NCBI RefSeq assembly: GCF_002310375.3
Contig: NZ_CP023315.3
Location: 682,001 to 746,000 of the forward strand
DNA from: Caulobacter vibrioides
GTDB lineage: Bacteria > Pseudomonadota > Alphaproteobacteria > Caulobacterales > Caulobacteraceae
DNA length: 64,000 nucleotides
Reading direction: 5' to 3'
Under the pieces are notes generated by a model, which saw nothing but the letters and a program-made list of their open reading frames with translations, was not told the origin of the DNA and ran no database searches. Positions 19,073-28,451 of this stretch are shown in pieces. Every line of letters starts with the position of its first letter. The first letter of the stretch is position 1. A program made the position numbers and the translations under genes.

Positions 19073-19286
19073 ACTGAAGCGGATAACAACCGACAGCCCA
19101 GGATCGCACGTCGCCGTCCGACGTGTCGGCGCCCAGGCGCACGCCGCGTGGACGGCGTCCATCGCCCGAGGCGCTCAAGTCTTCACCCCGCACGGCCTGG
19201 CGCGGCGAGCGTGAAAGCGCCGTGATTTTACGTCCTTGGCTGGCGGAAGACGCGCGGGGCTCGGACCCCAATCGAGCGCTGTAGGC

Positions 19287-19306
19287 TTTTTGGTATAGTC
19301 CAAAAA
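19287..19306. promoter_or_regulatory. operator-like palindrome upstream of second TonB receptor (HutC/GntR type)
   Basis: TTTTTGG and CCAAAAA form 7-base arms around TATAGT. The core GGTATAGTCC resembles the TGGTATAGACCA found twice near the GntR gene (29107 and 30008) and approaches the HutC-subfamily consensus GT-N-TA-N-AC, differing at the last half-site. TATAGT could also serve as a -10 element. It lies 194 bases before the receptor start in a gene-free stretch of 427 bases (19073-19499). Confidence 0.5.
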
Positions 19307-19429
19307 CGGACTTCTGTAGGGGGCTCTGCGCCGGGCGTATTCGTCCGTCCAGATCCCTTTTTCGCCGATGCGCGTGCGACTTCGCCCTCCTGGCTCGGAT
19401 ATCAGGAATTTTGTCTACGACTGTGCGCA

Positions 19430-19447
19430 CTGTCACGTGGGTGTCGC
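19430..19447 (+). promoter_or_regulatory. possible PhoB box upstream of second TonB receptor
   Basis: CTGTCAC-GTGG-GTGTCGC has the 7+4+7 spacing of a PhoB box (two CTGTCAT-like repeats 11 bases apart); the first half is a near match and the second is weaker. It is 53 bases before the ATG. Phosphate-starvation control would make sense next to phosphonate genes, but the match is not strong. Confidence 0.25.
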
Positions 19448-19499
19448 TACAGCCTGCTTAAAGGCACTGGTCCATACCAGTTTGGGGCAGGGGAATATC

Positions 19500-22301
19500 A
19501 TGTCGAAGTTGCATCCTGTTCGGGCCTGGCGTCCGAACCTGAAGAGCCTTTTGCTGTGCACGGTCACGGTCCTTGTGGCCGGCGCCAGCGCCACCGCCGC
19601 CTTTGCGCGGCAGACCTCGACCGACGCGACCGCCAGCGAGACCGTCGATGCGGTTGTCGTGACCGGCTATCGCAAGTCGCTCGCCGACGCCCGCGCCATC
19701 AAGCGCGAGTCCGTGATCCAGAAGGACGCGATCGTCGCCGAGGACATGGCCAAGTTCCCGGAACTGAACCTGGCCGAGTCGCTGCAGCGCCTGCCGGGCG
19801 TGCAGATCAACCGCGAGGCCGGCGAAGGTCGCCGCATCTCGCTGCGGGGTCTGGGGCCTGACTTCGCCCGCGTTCAGCTGAACGGCATGGAAGTGCTGGG
19901 CAATGTCGACTCGGCCCAGGACAGCCGTGGCCAGCGTTCGCGCGACCGCGCCTTCGACTTCAACATCTTCGCTTCGGAACTGTTCTCGCGGGTCGAGGTC
20001 GAGAAGACCTTCGAAGCCGCGCAGAACGAGGGCGGCATGGCCGGCACCGTCGGCCTCTTCACCGGCAAGCCGTTCGACTACAAGCCCGGCTCCAAGGGCG
20101 CGCTGTCGCTGAAGCTCGGCACCAACGAATACACCAAGGACACCCAGCCGCGCATCGCGGCGCTGTTCAGCCACAACTGGGACAACCGTTTCGGCGCTCT
20201 GGTCTCGGTGGCCTACGCCAAGCGCAAGACGACCGAACAGGGCCACAACACCTATAACTACAGCCGCCCCAGCGCCTCGACGATGACATCGCTGGTCGCC
20301 AAAGGCCTGGACATCTCCAAGCTCAGCGCCGCCCAGCAGGCCAAGTTCCAGTCCGGCGATCTCTATTTCGCAGACGGCAACCGCATCTCGTCCTGGAACG
20401 CCGAGATGGAGCGCCTGGGCCTGACGGCCGCGCTGCAGTGGAAGCCCGTCGACAACCTGTTGCTGACGCTGGACGCCCTGCACGGCCGCTTCACCACCAA
20501 GCGCGACGAGCTGCATCTGGCCACGCGCCCGCTGGCGTCCACGGGCTCGGTGGCGTTTGACACCGCCGCGGCGACGATCTGGCCGAGCGCGTTCCAGAAG
20601 TCGTCGGTGATCAACAGCCTCGCCTACGACAGCAACGGCTATGTCACTGCGATCGACGTCACCGGCACGACCTTCGGCAGCGAGCATCGCCGCTCGCTGA
20701 ACAAGAACCGCTTCAACCAGCTGGCCCTGACCGGCAAGTGGGACGCCTCGGACCGCCTCGTGGTCGACGGCCATGTCGGCTACGAGAAGTCCACCTACAA
20801 GACGCCCTACGACGACAAGCTCTATATGCGCGCCAAGGGCAATCTGATCGCCAATTTCGGCGCGGACGGCCGATCGGCCTCGTTCCAGTATCCGAACTGG
20901 GATCCGACCAACGCGGCCAACTACGCGATGGACTCGTTCTACTACCGCAGCTTCTACAACGAGTCCGAACTGCGCGAGGGCGTGCTGAACGCGCGTTACG
21001 AACTGTCGGAAACCCTGACCCTGCGCGCCGGTGTGGCCTATCACCGCTTCCAGCAGGACGGTCGTGACCTGTTCTACGACGACAACGTCAACGGCACCCG
21101 CAGCAAGATGCGCGGCACGTCGGCGGGGGACGTCACCTCGGTGTTCAGCAACGACTTCGGTTCCTGGCTGATCGGCGACTACGGCAAGGCCTTCGCCAAG
21201 TACAAGGAGTATCACCGCCTTGGCCCGAACACCGACGGGACCGGCGGCGCGCTCCAGGACATCGAGAACGTCTACACGACCACCGAAGAGACCGTGTCCG
21301 AGTACGTTCAGCTGGACTGGGATCACGAGCTGTTCGGCAAGAGCTTCCGGGGCAATGTCGGCCTGCGCGGCTATCAGACCGACACCCACAGCACCGGCTG
21401 GATCCAGGGCGACAGCTACGCCTATCTGGGCACGACCGATGTGAAGGGCAGCTATTCGGGCGTTCTGCCGGCGCTCAACACCGTGCTCGAACTGACGCCC
21501 GAGGTTCAGGTTCGCTTCTCGGCCAGCCAGAACCTCAACCGTCCCGGCATGGGGTCGATGGCCGCCGAGGGCAGCGCGTTCAAGGATTCGGACTCGGGCG
21601 TCATCACCGCCTCGCGCGGCAATCCGAACCTGAAGCCGTATAAGGACAATACGCTGGACGTGTCGGTCGAGTACTACTTCGGCAAGGTCGGCCTGCTGTC
21701 GGCCAGCGTGTTCCACAAGAGCATCAAGAACTTCATCGGCTCCCAAACCCTTGAGAACGTGCCGTTCAGCCAGACCGGCGTGCCCTTCACCACGATCCCG
21801 GGCGCGACGGCCAGCACGATCGTCAAGGAATTCTCGATGCCGGTGAACATCCCGGGCACCAAGAAGCTGACGGGTGTGGAACTGGCCGCGCAGGCCGAGT
21901 TCTCGTTCCTGCCCGCGCCGTTCGACAAGCTGGGCGCGGTCGCCAACTACACCTATGTCGACGCCGACGAGGCGCTGACCGGCATCTCCAAGACCAGCTA
22001 CAACGCCACGCTCTACTACGAGACCGATCGTTGGGGTCTGCGCGGCTCGCTCAGCCACCGCAACCGCTGGTACACCGGGCGCAGCGACTCCCCGATGAGC
22101 GCCAGCACCCGCGGGTTCGAGGGCTCCACCTATGTGGACGCCGCAGCGTTCTACAACATCACGGATGCGCTGCAGATCTCGCTGGATGCGGTCAACCTGA
22201 CCAACCAGAAGGACACCCAGTTCTGGGGTCAGAACCGCTATCTCTATAACCAGAACCAGAGCGGTTCGACCTACATGTTGGGTCTCAGCTACAAGTTCTA
22301 A
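19500..22301 (+). CDS. TonB-dependent receptor (no STN domain)
   Basis: Outer-membrane transporter of 933 residues. A long N-region and signal peptide (to about residue 35, AFARQ) are followed by the TonB-box region (ETVDAVVVTGYRKS), the plug (AIVAEDMAKFPELNLAESLQRLPGVQI...RRISLRGLGPDFARVQLNGM) and a beta barrel ending in GLSYKF with the terminal aromatic. ATG 19500 follows CAGGGGAA; longer frames upstream are rejected. It belongs to the large receptor type common in Caulobacter. An operator shared with the phosphonate regulator lies upstream and an intrinsic terminator follows, so its ligand may be a phosphonate or phosphonate-bearing compound; this is inference. Confidence 0.93.
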   Translation: MSKLHPVRAWRPNLKSLLLCTVTVLVAGASATAAFARQTSTDATASETVDAVVVTGYRKSLADARAIKRESVIQKDAIVAEDMAKFPELNLAESLQRLPGVQINREAGEGRRISLRGLGPDFARVQLNGMEVLGNVDSAQDSRGQRSRDRAFDFNIFASELFSRVEVEKTFEAAQNEGGMAGTVGLFTGKPFDYKPGSKGALSLKLGTNEYTKDTQPRIAALFSHNWDNRFGALVSVAYAKRKTTEQGHNTYNYSRPSASTMTSLVAKGLDISKLSAAQQAKFQSGDLYFADGNRISSWNAEMERLGLTAALQWKPVDNLLLTLDALHGRFTTKRDELHLATRPLASTGSVAFDTAAATIWPSAFQKSSVINSLAYDSNGYVTAIDVTGTTFGSEHRRSLNKNRFNQLALTGKWDASDRLVVDGHVGYEKSTYKTPYDDKLYMRAKGNLIANFGADGRSASFQYPNWDPTNAANYAMDSFYYRSFYNESELREGVLNARYELSETLTLRAGVAYHRFQQDGRDLFYDDNVNGTRSKMRGTSAGDVTSVFSNDFGSWLIGDYGKAFAKYKEYHRLGPNTDGTGGALQDIENVYTTTEETVSEYVQLDWDHELFGKSFRGNVGLRGYQTDTHSTGWIQGDSYAYLGTTDVKGSYSGVLPALNTVLELTPEVQVRFSASQNLNRPGMGSMAAEGSAFKDSDSGVITASRGNPNLKPYKDNTLDVSVEYYFGKVGLLSASVFHKSIKNFIGSQTLENVPFSQTGVPFTTIPGATASTIVKEFSMPVNIPGTKKLTGVELAAQAEFSFLPAPFDKLGAVANYTYVDADEALTGISKTSYNATLYYETDRWGLRGSLSHRNRWYTGRSDSPMSASTRGFEGSTYVDAAAFYNITDALQISLDAVNLTNQKDTQFWGQNRYLYNQNQSGSTYMLGLSYKF

Positions 22302-22316
22302 TCAGGACCACGGACG

Positions 22317-22345
22317 GCGCCTCGCTCTTCGAGCGGGGCGCTTTT
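22317..22345 (+). terminator. intrinsic terminator after second TonB receptor
   Basis: GCGCCTCGCTC pairs with GAGCGGGGCGC (one T-G wobble) around a TTC loop and is followed by TTTT; the flanking CACGGA/TCCGTG can extend the stem. It is 15 bases after the stop codon and 18 bases before the next start, so part of the transcription probably continues into the downstream operon. Confidence 0.75.
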
Positions 22346-22362
22346 CCGTGCGCGCGGCTAAT

Positions 22363-23001
22363 ATGATCGTTTCCCACCGACACCGCTTCATCTTCGCCGC
22401 TGTGCCCAAGACCGGCACCCACGCGGTGCGACAGGCCCTGCGTGAGCAGATGGGAGACGAGGACGTCGAGCAGGTCGGCCTGTTCGTCAACAAGCGCTTT
22501 CCCTGGGCTGATCTGGCGGCGATCCAGCACGGCCATCTGTCGCTGCGCCAGGTGCGTCCCTACCTCGGCGACGAGGCCTTCGCGGCCTATTTCAAATTCG
22601 CCTTCGTGCGCAATCCCTTCGACCGGTTCGTCTCGTACTGCGCCTTCATGCTGCGCGGCGGCGACGTCTTTCAGCGCCAGCCCCGCGAGGCGATGCGCCA
22701 TTTCCTGTTCGTGGACCCGCCCGAGGGCCATATCCTGTTCCAGCCGCAGGCCGCGCTGCTGGTCGATGACGACGGCCAGACCCTGCTGGCCGATCAGGTC
22801 GGGCGGGTCGAGGACATGCAGGGCTCCTACGACGCCCTCTGCGCGCGGATCGGGATCGCTTCGCGCCCGCTGGACCGGGTCAACGGTACCCGGCACGAAG
22901 ACTATCGCGCCTATTACGACCAGACGCTGATCGACGGCGTCGCCGCCCGCTACGCCCAGGATCTGGCGCTGTTCGGCTACGACTTCGAGGGGGTGCGATG
23001 A
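22363..23001 (+). CDS. sulfotransferase family 2-type protein
   Basis: Transfers sulfate from PAPS to a hydroxyl or tyrosine-type acceptor, by family. The 212-residue product begins with the 5'-phosphosulfate-binding loop FAAVPKTGTHAVR (residues 11-23) and has the 3'-phosphate-binding segment FVRNPFDRFVSY (81-92) with Arg83 and Arg88. ATG 22363 is chosen over an upstream GTG, which lies in the receptor terminator. The stop overlaps the following hydroxylase start as ATGA. It opens a six-gene operon that ends with phosphonoacetaldehyde hydrolase. The acceptor is unknown; the receptor or a secreted glycan is possible. Confidence 0.85.
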   Translation: MIVSHRHRFIFAAVPKTGTHAVRQALREQMGDEDVEQVGLFVNKRFPWADLAAIQHGHLSLRQVRPYLGDEAFAAYFKFAFVRNPFDRFVSYCAFMLRGGDVFQRQPREAMRHFLFVDPPEGHILFQPQAALLVDDDGQTLLADQVGRVEDMQGSYDALCARIGIASRPLDRVNGTRHEDYRAYYDQTLIDGVAARYAQDLALFGYDFEGVR

Positions 23002-23627
23002 ACGACGCGCGGCGCGAGTTGACGGGCAATCCTCGCAAGACCAAGGCGGTCCGTGGGCTGGGTTCGATAGACATTACGGCCCTGCGCGCCGCCGTCCTGG
23101 CGATCCCCGAGGATGTCTGGGCCGCCGAGAACGCCGCCAAGCCCAACAAGTTCGAGGTGCTGGATACGACCCGGCACATCGTCTTTCGCTTCATCGACAG
23201 CCCACGTGACTGGCGCGCCTCGCACGATCGCTCGGCCTGGACGCCCTGGCGGCGCCTGCTGGAGCCGGTGCTGGCGGAGGCCGTCCGCGACTACGGCTAT
23301 GCGCGGGGCGTCTTTCCCCGGGTGATGCTGGCCAGGATGCCGGCGGGCGGGGTGATCCATCCGCATATCGACGCCAATCCCGCCGCCAAATGGCCGCACA
23401 AGATCCACGTGCCGCTGACGACCAATCCGGCCGTGGTGTCGTTCTTCGGCGGGGCCGAGCATCACTTCCCGGTCGGCGAGGCGGTCGAGGTCGACAATCT
23501 GGGACCGCACTGGGTGCGCAACGACGGCGAGACCGACCGCATCCATCTGATCTTCGAATACTATGACGCCGACCAGCCCGACCCCGACTGGCTGGCGCCT
23601 TTGCTGAGCGCGAGCGCCGCATCTTGA
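22998..23627 (+). CDS. aspartyl/asparaginyl beta-hydroxylase-like 2OG-Fe(II) oxygenase
   Basis: 2-oxoglutarate-dependent iron oxygenase of 209 residues. Likely iron ligands are His123 and Asp125 in VIHPHIDANP and His171 in GPHWVRNDG; Arg181 in TDRIHLIFEYYD would bind 2-oxoglutarate. The HxD...H...RxHL order is that of the Asp/Asn beta-hydroxylase family. It is coupled to the sulfotransferase before it (ATGA) and to the TPR-sulfotransferase after it (TTGA). Substrate could be a protein side chain or a small molecule. Confidence 0.85.
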   Translation: MNDARRELTGNPRKTKAVRGLGSIDITALRAAVLAIPEDVWAAENAAKPNKFEVLDTTRHIVFRFIDSPRDWRASHDRSAWTPWRRLLEPVLAEAVRDYGYARGVFPRVMLARMPAGGVIHPHIDANPAAKWPHKIHVPLTTNPAVVSFFGGAEHHFPVGEAVEVDNLGPHWVRNDGETDRIHLIFEYYDADQPDPDWLAPLLSASAAS

Positions 23628-25540
23628 TCCCGTCCCAAGACCTGGAGGCGCGAGAGGCCCTGTTGCGCGAGGCCCGCGCGCTGCGTGAGCGGCGGCGGAT
23701 CCCCGAAGCCCTGGCGATGCTGGAGCGCCTGCGCGATCAGCACCCGCGCTTCAGTCGCCTCCACCAGGAGCGGGGACACGGCCTGATCGCTCTGGGCGAT
23801 GGCGCGGCGGCCATAGCCGCCTTGGAGGAGGCGGTCGCGCTGAACCCGGCGCTTCCGGCCTGCTGGGACATGCTGGAGCAGCTATATCGCCTGCGCGGCG
23901 ATCTGGCCGAGGCCGGCGTCGCGGCCCAGCGTCTGGCCACGCTGCAGCAGCTTCCGCCACCGATCGTCGTGGCCCAAAGCCTGCTCGCCGATGGTGACCT
24001 TGAGCCGGCGGAAGAGGTTCTGACGGACCATCTGCGCGTAGCCGGCGAGACCGTCGGAGCTTTGCGCCTGCTGGCGCGCATCCGCCTGGAGCGCGGCGCG
24101 CTGGCGCAGGCCGAAGCCCTTCTGGCGGCGATCCTTGATCAGGCGCCGGACTATCACGAGACGCGCTTCGACTACGCCATGGCCTTGCTGCAAGGGCAGA
24201 AGCACCTTCTGGCGCGGCGGGAAGCCGAGCGGCTGTTGGCCCTCGCGCCCGGCGACCGAGAATACCGGAAGCTCTACGGCGCGGCCTGCCTTGGCCTTGG
24301 CGATTTCGAGCCCGTCATCGACCTCTATGCGGGCCTGTTGGCGGGACCTTGTCAGTCGGCGGACGAAGTCGCCGACCTGAGGCTATGGCGGGCCAACGCT
24401 CTGAAGGCGATGGGGCGTGGCGCCGAGGCCGTCGCCGACTATCGTGCGGCCCTATCCGAGCGGCCCGACCACGGGGTCGCCTGGTTCAGCCTGGCCAATC
24501 TCAAGACCCATCGCTTCACCGACGACGACATGGCCCGCATGAAAGCCGCCGAGGCTCGACCCGGGCAAAATGACATGGACCGCGTCTATCTGCGTTTCGC
24601 GCTCGGAAAGGCGCTCGAGGACCAAGGTGACTACGCAGCGTCGTGGGGCTTCTACGCGCGGGGCAACGCGCTACGGCGCGCCTCCAGCCGGTATCGCCAG
24701 GATATCGCCGAACGCTGCGCCGAGCGTCTGAAGGCGACTTTGACGGCGGACGTCTTTGCGCGCCGCGCGGGCTGCGGCGTCGATCATCCAGCGCCGATCT
24801 TTGTCCTCGGTCTGCCGCGGTCGGGCTCTACGCTGATTGAGCAGATTCTGGCGTCCCATTCCCAGGTCGAGGGGACGCACGAGCTGACCGAGATCGGCCG
24901 CTATGCGGGCGAGCTGTGCGGTCTTGATCCCGACTGCGGCCTGCCGGCCGATCCCGCCGCGCTGCTGGACCTGACCGCCGCGCAGGCGCGCGCGCTGGGC
25001 GAACGGTTCCTGGACGAGACGCGCGCCTATCGCCGCCTGGTGCGACCGTTCTTCATCGACAAGATGCCCAACAATTTCTGGCACATCGGGCTGATCCACC
25101 TGATCCTGCCGCGTGCGACGATCCTCGACGTGCGGCGCGAGCCGATGGCCTGCTGTTTCAGCAACTTCAAGCAGCTGTTCGGGATGGCCAACCAGGAGTT
25201 CACCTACGGCCTGGACGACATCGCCGGCTACTATCGGATCTATCTTGATCTCATGCGCCACTGGGACGCCGTTCTGCCCGGCCGCGTGCTTTCCGTTCCG
25301 TACGAGGACGTGGTCGAGGACCTGGAAGCCGCCACGCGCCGCATGCTCGCCCATGGCGGGCTGGCGTTCGAGCCGTCGTGCTTGAGCTTCCACCAGACCC
25401 GTCGCGGCATCCGCACGCCCAGCTCCGAACAGGTGCGCCAGCCCATCGGGCGAGACGGACTGGAGCAATGGAAGCACTATGCGTCCTGGCTTGATCCGCT
25501 GCGTGCGGCCTTGGGCGATGCGCTGATGGAGGCGGGCTGA
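23624..25540 (+). CDS. tetratricopeptide-repeat sulfotransferase
   Basis: The 638-residue protein has about eight TPR-like helical pairs in the first 340 residues (LEAREALLREARALRERRRIPEALAML, LHQERGHGLIALGDGAAAIAALEEAVALNPALPACWDML and so on). The C-terminal sulfotransferase domain has the 5'-phosphosulfate loop FVLGLPRSGSTLIEQIL near residue 394 and the 3'-phosphate motif RATILDVRREPMACCFSNF near residue 500. TPR arrays usually bind protein partners, so a protein acceptor such as tyrosine is plausible. The TTG start at 23624 overlaps the preceding stop. The next gene follows after 3 bases. Confidence 0.88.
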   Translation: MIPSQDLEAREALLREARALRERRRIPEALAMLERLRDQHPRFSRLHQERGHGLIALGDGAAAIAALEEAVALNPALPACWDMLEQLYRLRGDLAEAGVAAQRLATLQQLPPPIVVAQSLLADGDLEPAEEVLTDHLRVAGETVGALRLLARIRLERGALAQAEALLAAILDQAPDYHETRFDYAMALLQGQKHLLARREAERLLALAPGDREYRKLYGAACLGLGDFEPVIDLYAGLLAGPCQSADEVADLRLWRANALKAMGRGAEAVADYRAALSERPDHGVAWFSLANLKTHRFTDDDMARMKAAEARPGQNDMDRVYLRFALGKALEDQGDYAASWGFYARGNALRRASSRYRQDIAERCAERLKATLTADVFARRAGCGVDHPAPIFVLGLPRSGSTLIEQILASHSQVEGTHELTEIGRYAGELCGLDPDCGLPADPAALLDLTAAQARALGERFLDETRAYRRLVRPFFIDKMPNNFWHIGLIHLILPRATILDVRREPMACCFSNFKQLFGMANQEFTYGLDDIAGYYRIYLDLMRHWDAVLPGRVLSVPYEDVVEDLEAATRRMLAHGGLAFEPSCLSFHQTRRGIRTPSSEQVRQPIGRDGLEQWKHYASWLDPLRAALGDALMEAG

Positions 25541-25543
25541 CCC

Positions 25544-26512
25544 ATGCGGCTCTCACGACCGTTCTTTCAACTGCCCCTCTTGTTCGATGTCGCGCGGTTG
25601 CAGGCCGAGGTCGCCGCCTTGCCGCCGCAGGCTTGGGTGGCGCATCCGGACCAGGTGCCCGGCAACAGCGCCGCGCGGCTGATCAGCGCCGGCGGGGCCG
25701 AAACCGACGCCGTCCATGGACGCATGGCGCCGACGCCCTGGCTTGAGGCCATGCCCTATCTGAAGCAGGTCCTGGCGGGCTTTGGGGTCGTCTGGAGCCG
25801 CTCGCGGCTGATGCGCCTGGCGCCGGGCGCGGGCGTGCCGGAACACGCCGACATCAACTATCACTGGCACACGCGCGTGAGGCTGCACATTCCGGTCCTG
25901 ACCTGGCCGGAGGTCCGCTTCCATTGCGACGGCGAGGCCGTTCACATGGGCGCCGGCGAGGCCTGGGTCTTCGACAACTGGCGCCGACACCATGTCGAGA
26001 ACAACGCCGACGGCGAGCGGATCCACCTGGTTGCCGACACCACCGGCACGGCCGCCTTCTGGCGGTTCGTCCAGGCCGCCAAGCCGCCGCGCGATCAGTG
26101 GCGCAAGGTCGGCTGGGAGCCGAGCGCGGATCATCCGCTGCTGACCGAGGTCAATCCACGCTCGCCCATCATGCCGGCGGCCGAGGTCCAGTGGCTGCTG
26201 GACGATCTGCGCGCTGAGTTGGTTGTCGCCGTCGACGGTCCCGAGGCGCGCGCCCGCATCGGGCGGTTCGGCCAGCTTCTGGAGAGTTTCGCGCTCGACT
26301 GGCGACAGCTGTGCGCCCTTCACGGCGTCGATGGGGTCGCGGCTCCGGAATTCCAGCATCTCGCGATGGCGATCCGCGAAGCGGCGCGTCCCTTGTCGGA
26401 GGGCCTGGTCATGCGCACCAATGGCGTCAGCGCGCTGCTGGTGCTGGAGAAGCGGGTGCTGCAGCATCTGGTCGCCGAAGACGCGGCGGGCCAACGGGAA
26501 GGTTTGTCTTGA
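25544..26512 (+). CDS. second aspartyl/asparaginyl beta-hydroxylase-like 2OG-Fe(II) oxygenase
   Basis: The 322-residue product has an N-terminal oxygenase domain with GVPEHADINYHWHTRVRLHIPV (HxD plus basic residues, about 104-125) and AWVFDNWRRHHVENNADGERIHLVADTTG (distal His and 2OG-binding Arg, about 144-172). A C-terminal helical extension of roughly 120 residues is not part of the core domain. It differs strongly from the first hydroxylase in the same operon, so the two probably have different substrates. It overlaps the FAD oxidoreductase gene by 4 bases (TTGA). Confidence 0.85.
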   Translation: MRLSRPFFQLPLLFDVARLQAEVAALPPQAWVAHPDQVPGNSAARLISAGGAETDAVHGRMAPTPWLEAMPYLKQVLAGFGVVWSRSRLMRLAPGAGVPEHADINYHWHTRVRLHIPVLTWPEVRFHCDGEAVHMGAGEAWVFDNWRRHHVENNADGERIHLVADTTGTAAFWRFVQAAKPPRDQWRKVGWEPSADHPLLTEVNPRSPIMPAAEVQWLLDDLRAELVVAVDGPEARARIGRFGQLLESFALDWRQLCALHGVDGVAAPEFQHLAMAIREAARPLSEGLVMRTNGVSALLVLEKRVLQHLVAEDAAGQREGLS

Positions 26513-27642
26513 AGCAAGGTTTCGACGTCGCCGTCGTCGGCGCGGGTATTGTGGGACTGGCCCACGCCCTGGCCGCCGCGCGGCTGGGCAAGCGGGTCGT
26601 CGTCGTGGATCGCGACGCCCAGGCCAACGGCGCCTCGGTGCGCAATTTCGGCTTCGTGACCGTGACCGGCCAGGAGCGCGGCGCGGTCTGGAGCCACGCG
26701 CGCCGCTCGGCGGACGTCTGGCGCGAGGTCGCGGCCGCGGCCGGCGTCGAGGTCCTTCAGCGCGGCCTGACGATGGTCGCGCGGCGTCCCGAAGCCAAGG
26801 CGGTCCTGGAAGCCTTTCTGGAAACCGAAATGTCCGAGGGGTGCGCCTGGCGCGATGTCGGGGGGCTGGGAGATCAGTTGCCGGTGAGCGGGCAGGTTCT
26901 CGGCGGTCTGCTCAGCAGCGTCGACCTGCGCGTGGAGTCGCGCACCGCCATCCCCCGCGTCGCGGCCTGGCTGGAGGCGGCGCGGGGCGTCACCTTCCTG
27001 CGCGGCGTGGCTGTGCGCAGTGTCGAGACCGGACGGCTGGAGACCTCTTCGGGCGTCATCGAGGCCGACGCCATCGTCGTCTGTCCGGGCGATGATCTTG
27101 TGACCCTATTTCCCGACGCTTTCGCGCGGGCGGGCGTTACGCGCTGCAAGCTGCAGATGCTGCGGCTGGCCGCGCCGGGCTGGCGGCTGCCGTCGCCGGT
27201 CATGTCCGACCTCGGCCTCGTTCGCTATCTTGGCTATGCCGACCTGCCGGAGGCTGCGGCTGTGCGCGCGCGCCTCGAGGCCGAGCAGGCCGCGCATCTG
27301 GAGCATGGCGTCCACCTGATCGTCGCCCAGAGCGCCGACGGCTCGCTGGTGGTCGGCGACAGCCATCACTATGCGCCAACGCCCGATCCCTTCGCCCGCG
27401 ACGATGTCGACGCCCTGATCCTGGACGAGTTCACGCAGGTGTTCGGCCAGGCGCCGCCGGCGGTGCTGGAACGCTGGACCGGGACCTACGCCTCGGCCGC
27501 CGGGCATAGCCTGGTCGAGACGCCCATGCCGAACGTGCGGCTTGTCGTGGTCACCGGCGGCACCGGCGCCTCGACCGGCTTTGGTCTGGCCGAGACGGTC
27601 GTCGCCGACCTGTTTGACCTTCCCCAAGGAGCCTTCGCGTGA
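26509..27642 (+). CDS. FAD-dependent oxidoreductase linked to phosphonate catabolism
   Basis: The 377-residue product begins with a dinucleotide-binding fold (FDVAVVGAGIVGLAHALAAARLGKRVVVVDRD, residues 4-35) and has the DAO-type C-terminal FAD segment (VVVTGGTGASTGFGLAETVV). It resembles the glycine-oxidase-like family that sits beside phosphonatase genes. Members have been described to oxidise 2-aminoethylphosphonate or its N-methyl derivative to phosphonoacetaldehyde (PbfC-type); I rely on memory for this. That reaction would feed the next gene directly, and no aminotransferase phnW is visible. TTG 26509 has GGAAGG upstream; its stop overlaps phnX as GTGA. Confidence 0.82.
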   Translation: MKQGFDVAVVGAGIVGLAHALAAARLGKRVVVVDRDAQANGASVRNFGFVTVTGQERGAVWSHARRSADVWREVAAAAGVEVLQRGLTMVARRPEAKAVLEAFLETEMSEGCAWRDVGGLGDQLPVSGQVLGGLLSSVDLRVESRTAIPRVAAWLEAARGVTFLRGVAVRSVETGRLETSSGVIEADAIVVCPGDDLVTLFPDAFARAGVTRCKLQMLRLAAPGWRLPSPVMSDLGLVRYLGYADLPEAAAVRARLEAEQAAHLEHGVHLIVAQSADGSLVVGDSHHYAPTPDPFARDDVDALILDEFTQVFGQAPPAVLERWTGTYASAAGHSLVETPMPNVRLVVVTGGTGASTGFGLAETVVADLFDLPQGAFA

Positions 27643-28451
27643 CCCAAAGCCCAATCCAGGCCGTTGTCTTCGACTGGGCCGGCACGATGGTGGACTTCGG
27701 CTGCCGCGCGCCGGTGCTGGCCTTGCTGGAGGTGTTCGCCGAGGCCGGCGTCGAGATCAACGAGGCTGAGGCGCGGCGCGACATGGGGCGAGCCAAGCGT
27801 GATCATATCCGCGCCCTGTTGGCGGCGCCGCGCGTGGCCGAAGCCTGGCGCGCGCGCCATGGCCAAGCCAGCGACGAGGCCGACGTCGATCGTCTGCATG
27901 ACGCGGTCGAGCCCAAGATGCGCGCGGCCGCGCGAGACTGCGCCGCCTTGATCCCGGGGGCGACGCCTCTGGTCGCCGATCTGCGCGCGCGCGGCGTCCG
28001 GATCGGTTCGAGCACCGGCTATACGCGTGCGATGATGACCGACATCCTGCCGCTGGCCGCCGATCAGGGCTACGCGCCGGACGTCGTGATCTGCGCCGGC
28101 GAGACGAACGAGGGGCGTCCCTCGCCGCTGATGATGTGGAAGGCGCTCGTAGACCTGGGAGCCTGGCCGGCCCGGGCGTGCGTCAAGGTCGACGATGCGG
28201 TCGTGGGGATCTCCGAAGGGCTTGAGGCCGGCGCCTGGACCATCGGGCTCTCGGCGTCGGGCAATGGCGTGGGCCTGAGCGAGGCGGCGCTGGCCGGTTT
28301 GCCGGCCGAGGACCGCGCCGCCCGCGTCGCGGCGTCCGCCAAGGCTCTGTGGGACGCCGGCGCGCACTATGTGGTCGAAACGATCGCCGAGCTAGGCCCG
28401 GCGCTGGCCGAGATCGAAGCGCGGATCGCGCGGGGCGAGCGACCCAGCTAG
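27639..28451 (+). CDS. phnX: phosphonoacetaldehyde hydrolase (phosphonatase)
   Basis: HAD-family hydrolase that cleaves the C-P bond of phosphonoacetaldehyde to acetaldehyde and phosphate. The 270-residue product has Asp12 in VVFDWAGTMVDFG as nucleophile, the Schiff-base Lys53 in MGRAKRDHI that distinguishes phosphonatase from other HAD enzymes, GSSTGYTRAMM (motif II), GRPSPLMMWK and the motif III/IV KVDDAVVGI. GTG 27639 is coupled to the FAD oxidoreductase stop. Its stop overlaps that of the convergent HD gene. This is the clearest functional assignment in the operon and identifies it as phosphonate-degrading. Confidence 0.95.
   Translation: MTQSPIQAVVFDWAGTMVDFGCRAPVLALLEVFAEAGVEINEAEARRDMGRAKRDHIRALLAAPRVAEAWRARHGQASDEADVDRLHDAVEPKMRAAARDCAALIPGATPLVADLRARGVRIGSSTGYTRAMMTDILPLAADQGYAPDVVICAGETNEGRPSPLMMWKALVDLGAWPARACVKVDDAVVGISEGLEAGAWTIGLSASGNGVGLSEAALAGLPAEDRAARVAASAKALWDAGAHYVVETIAELGPALAEIEARIARGERPS

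Noticed and set aside
19458-22058. Minus-strand open frame of 866 codons
   Set aside because: Antisense to the second TonB receptor, without recognisable domain.
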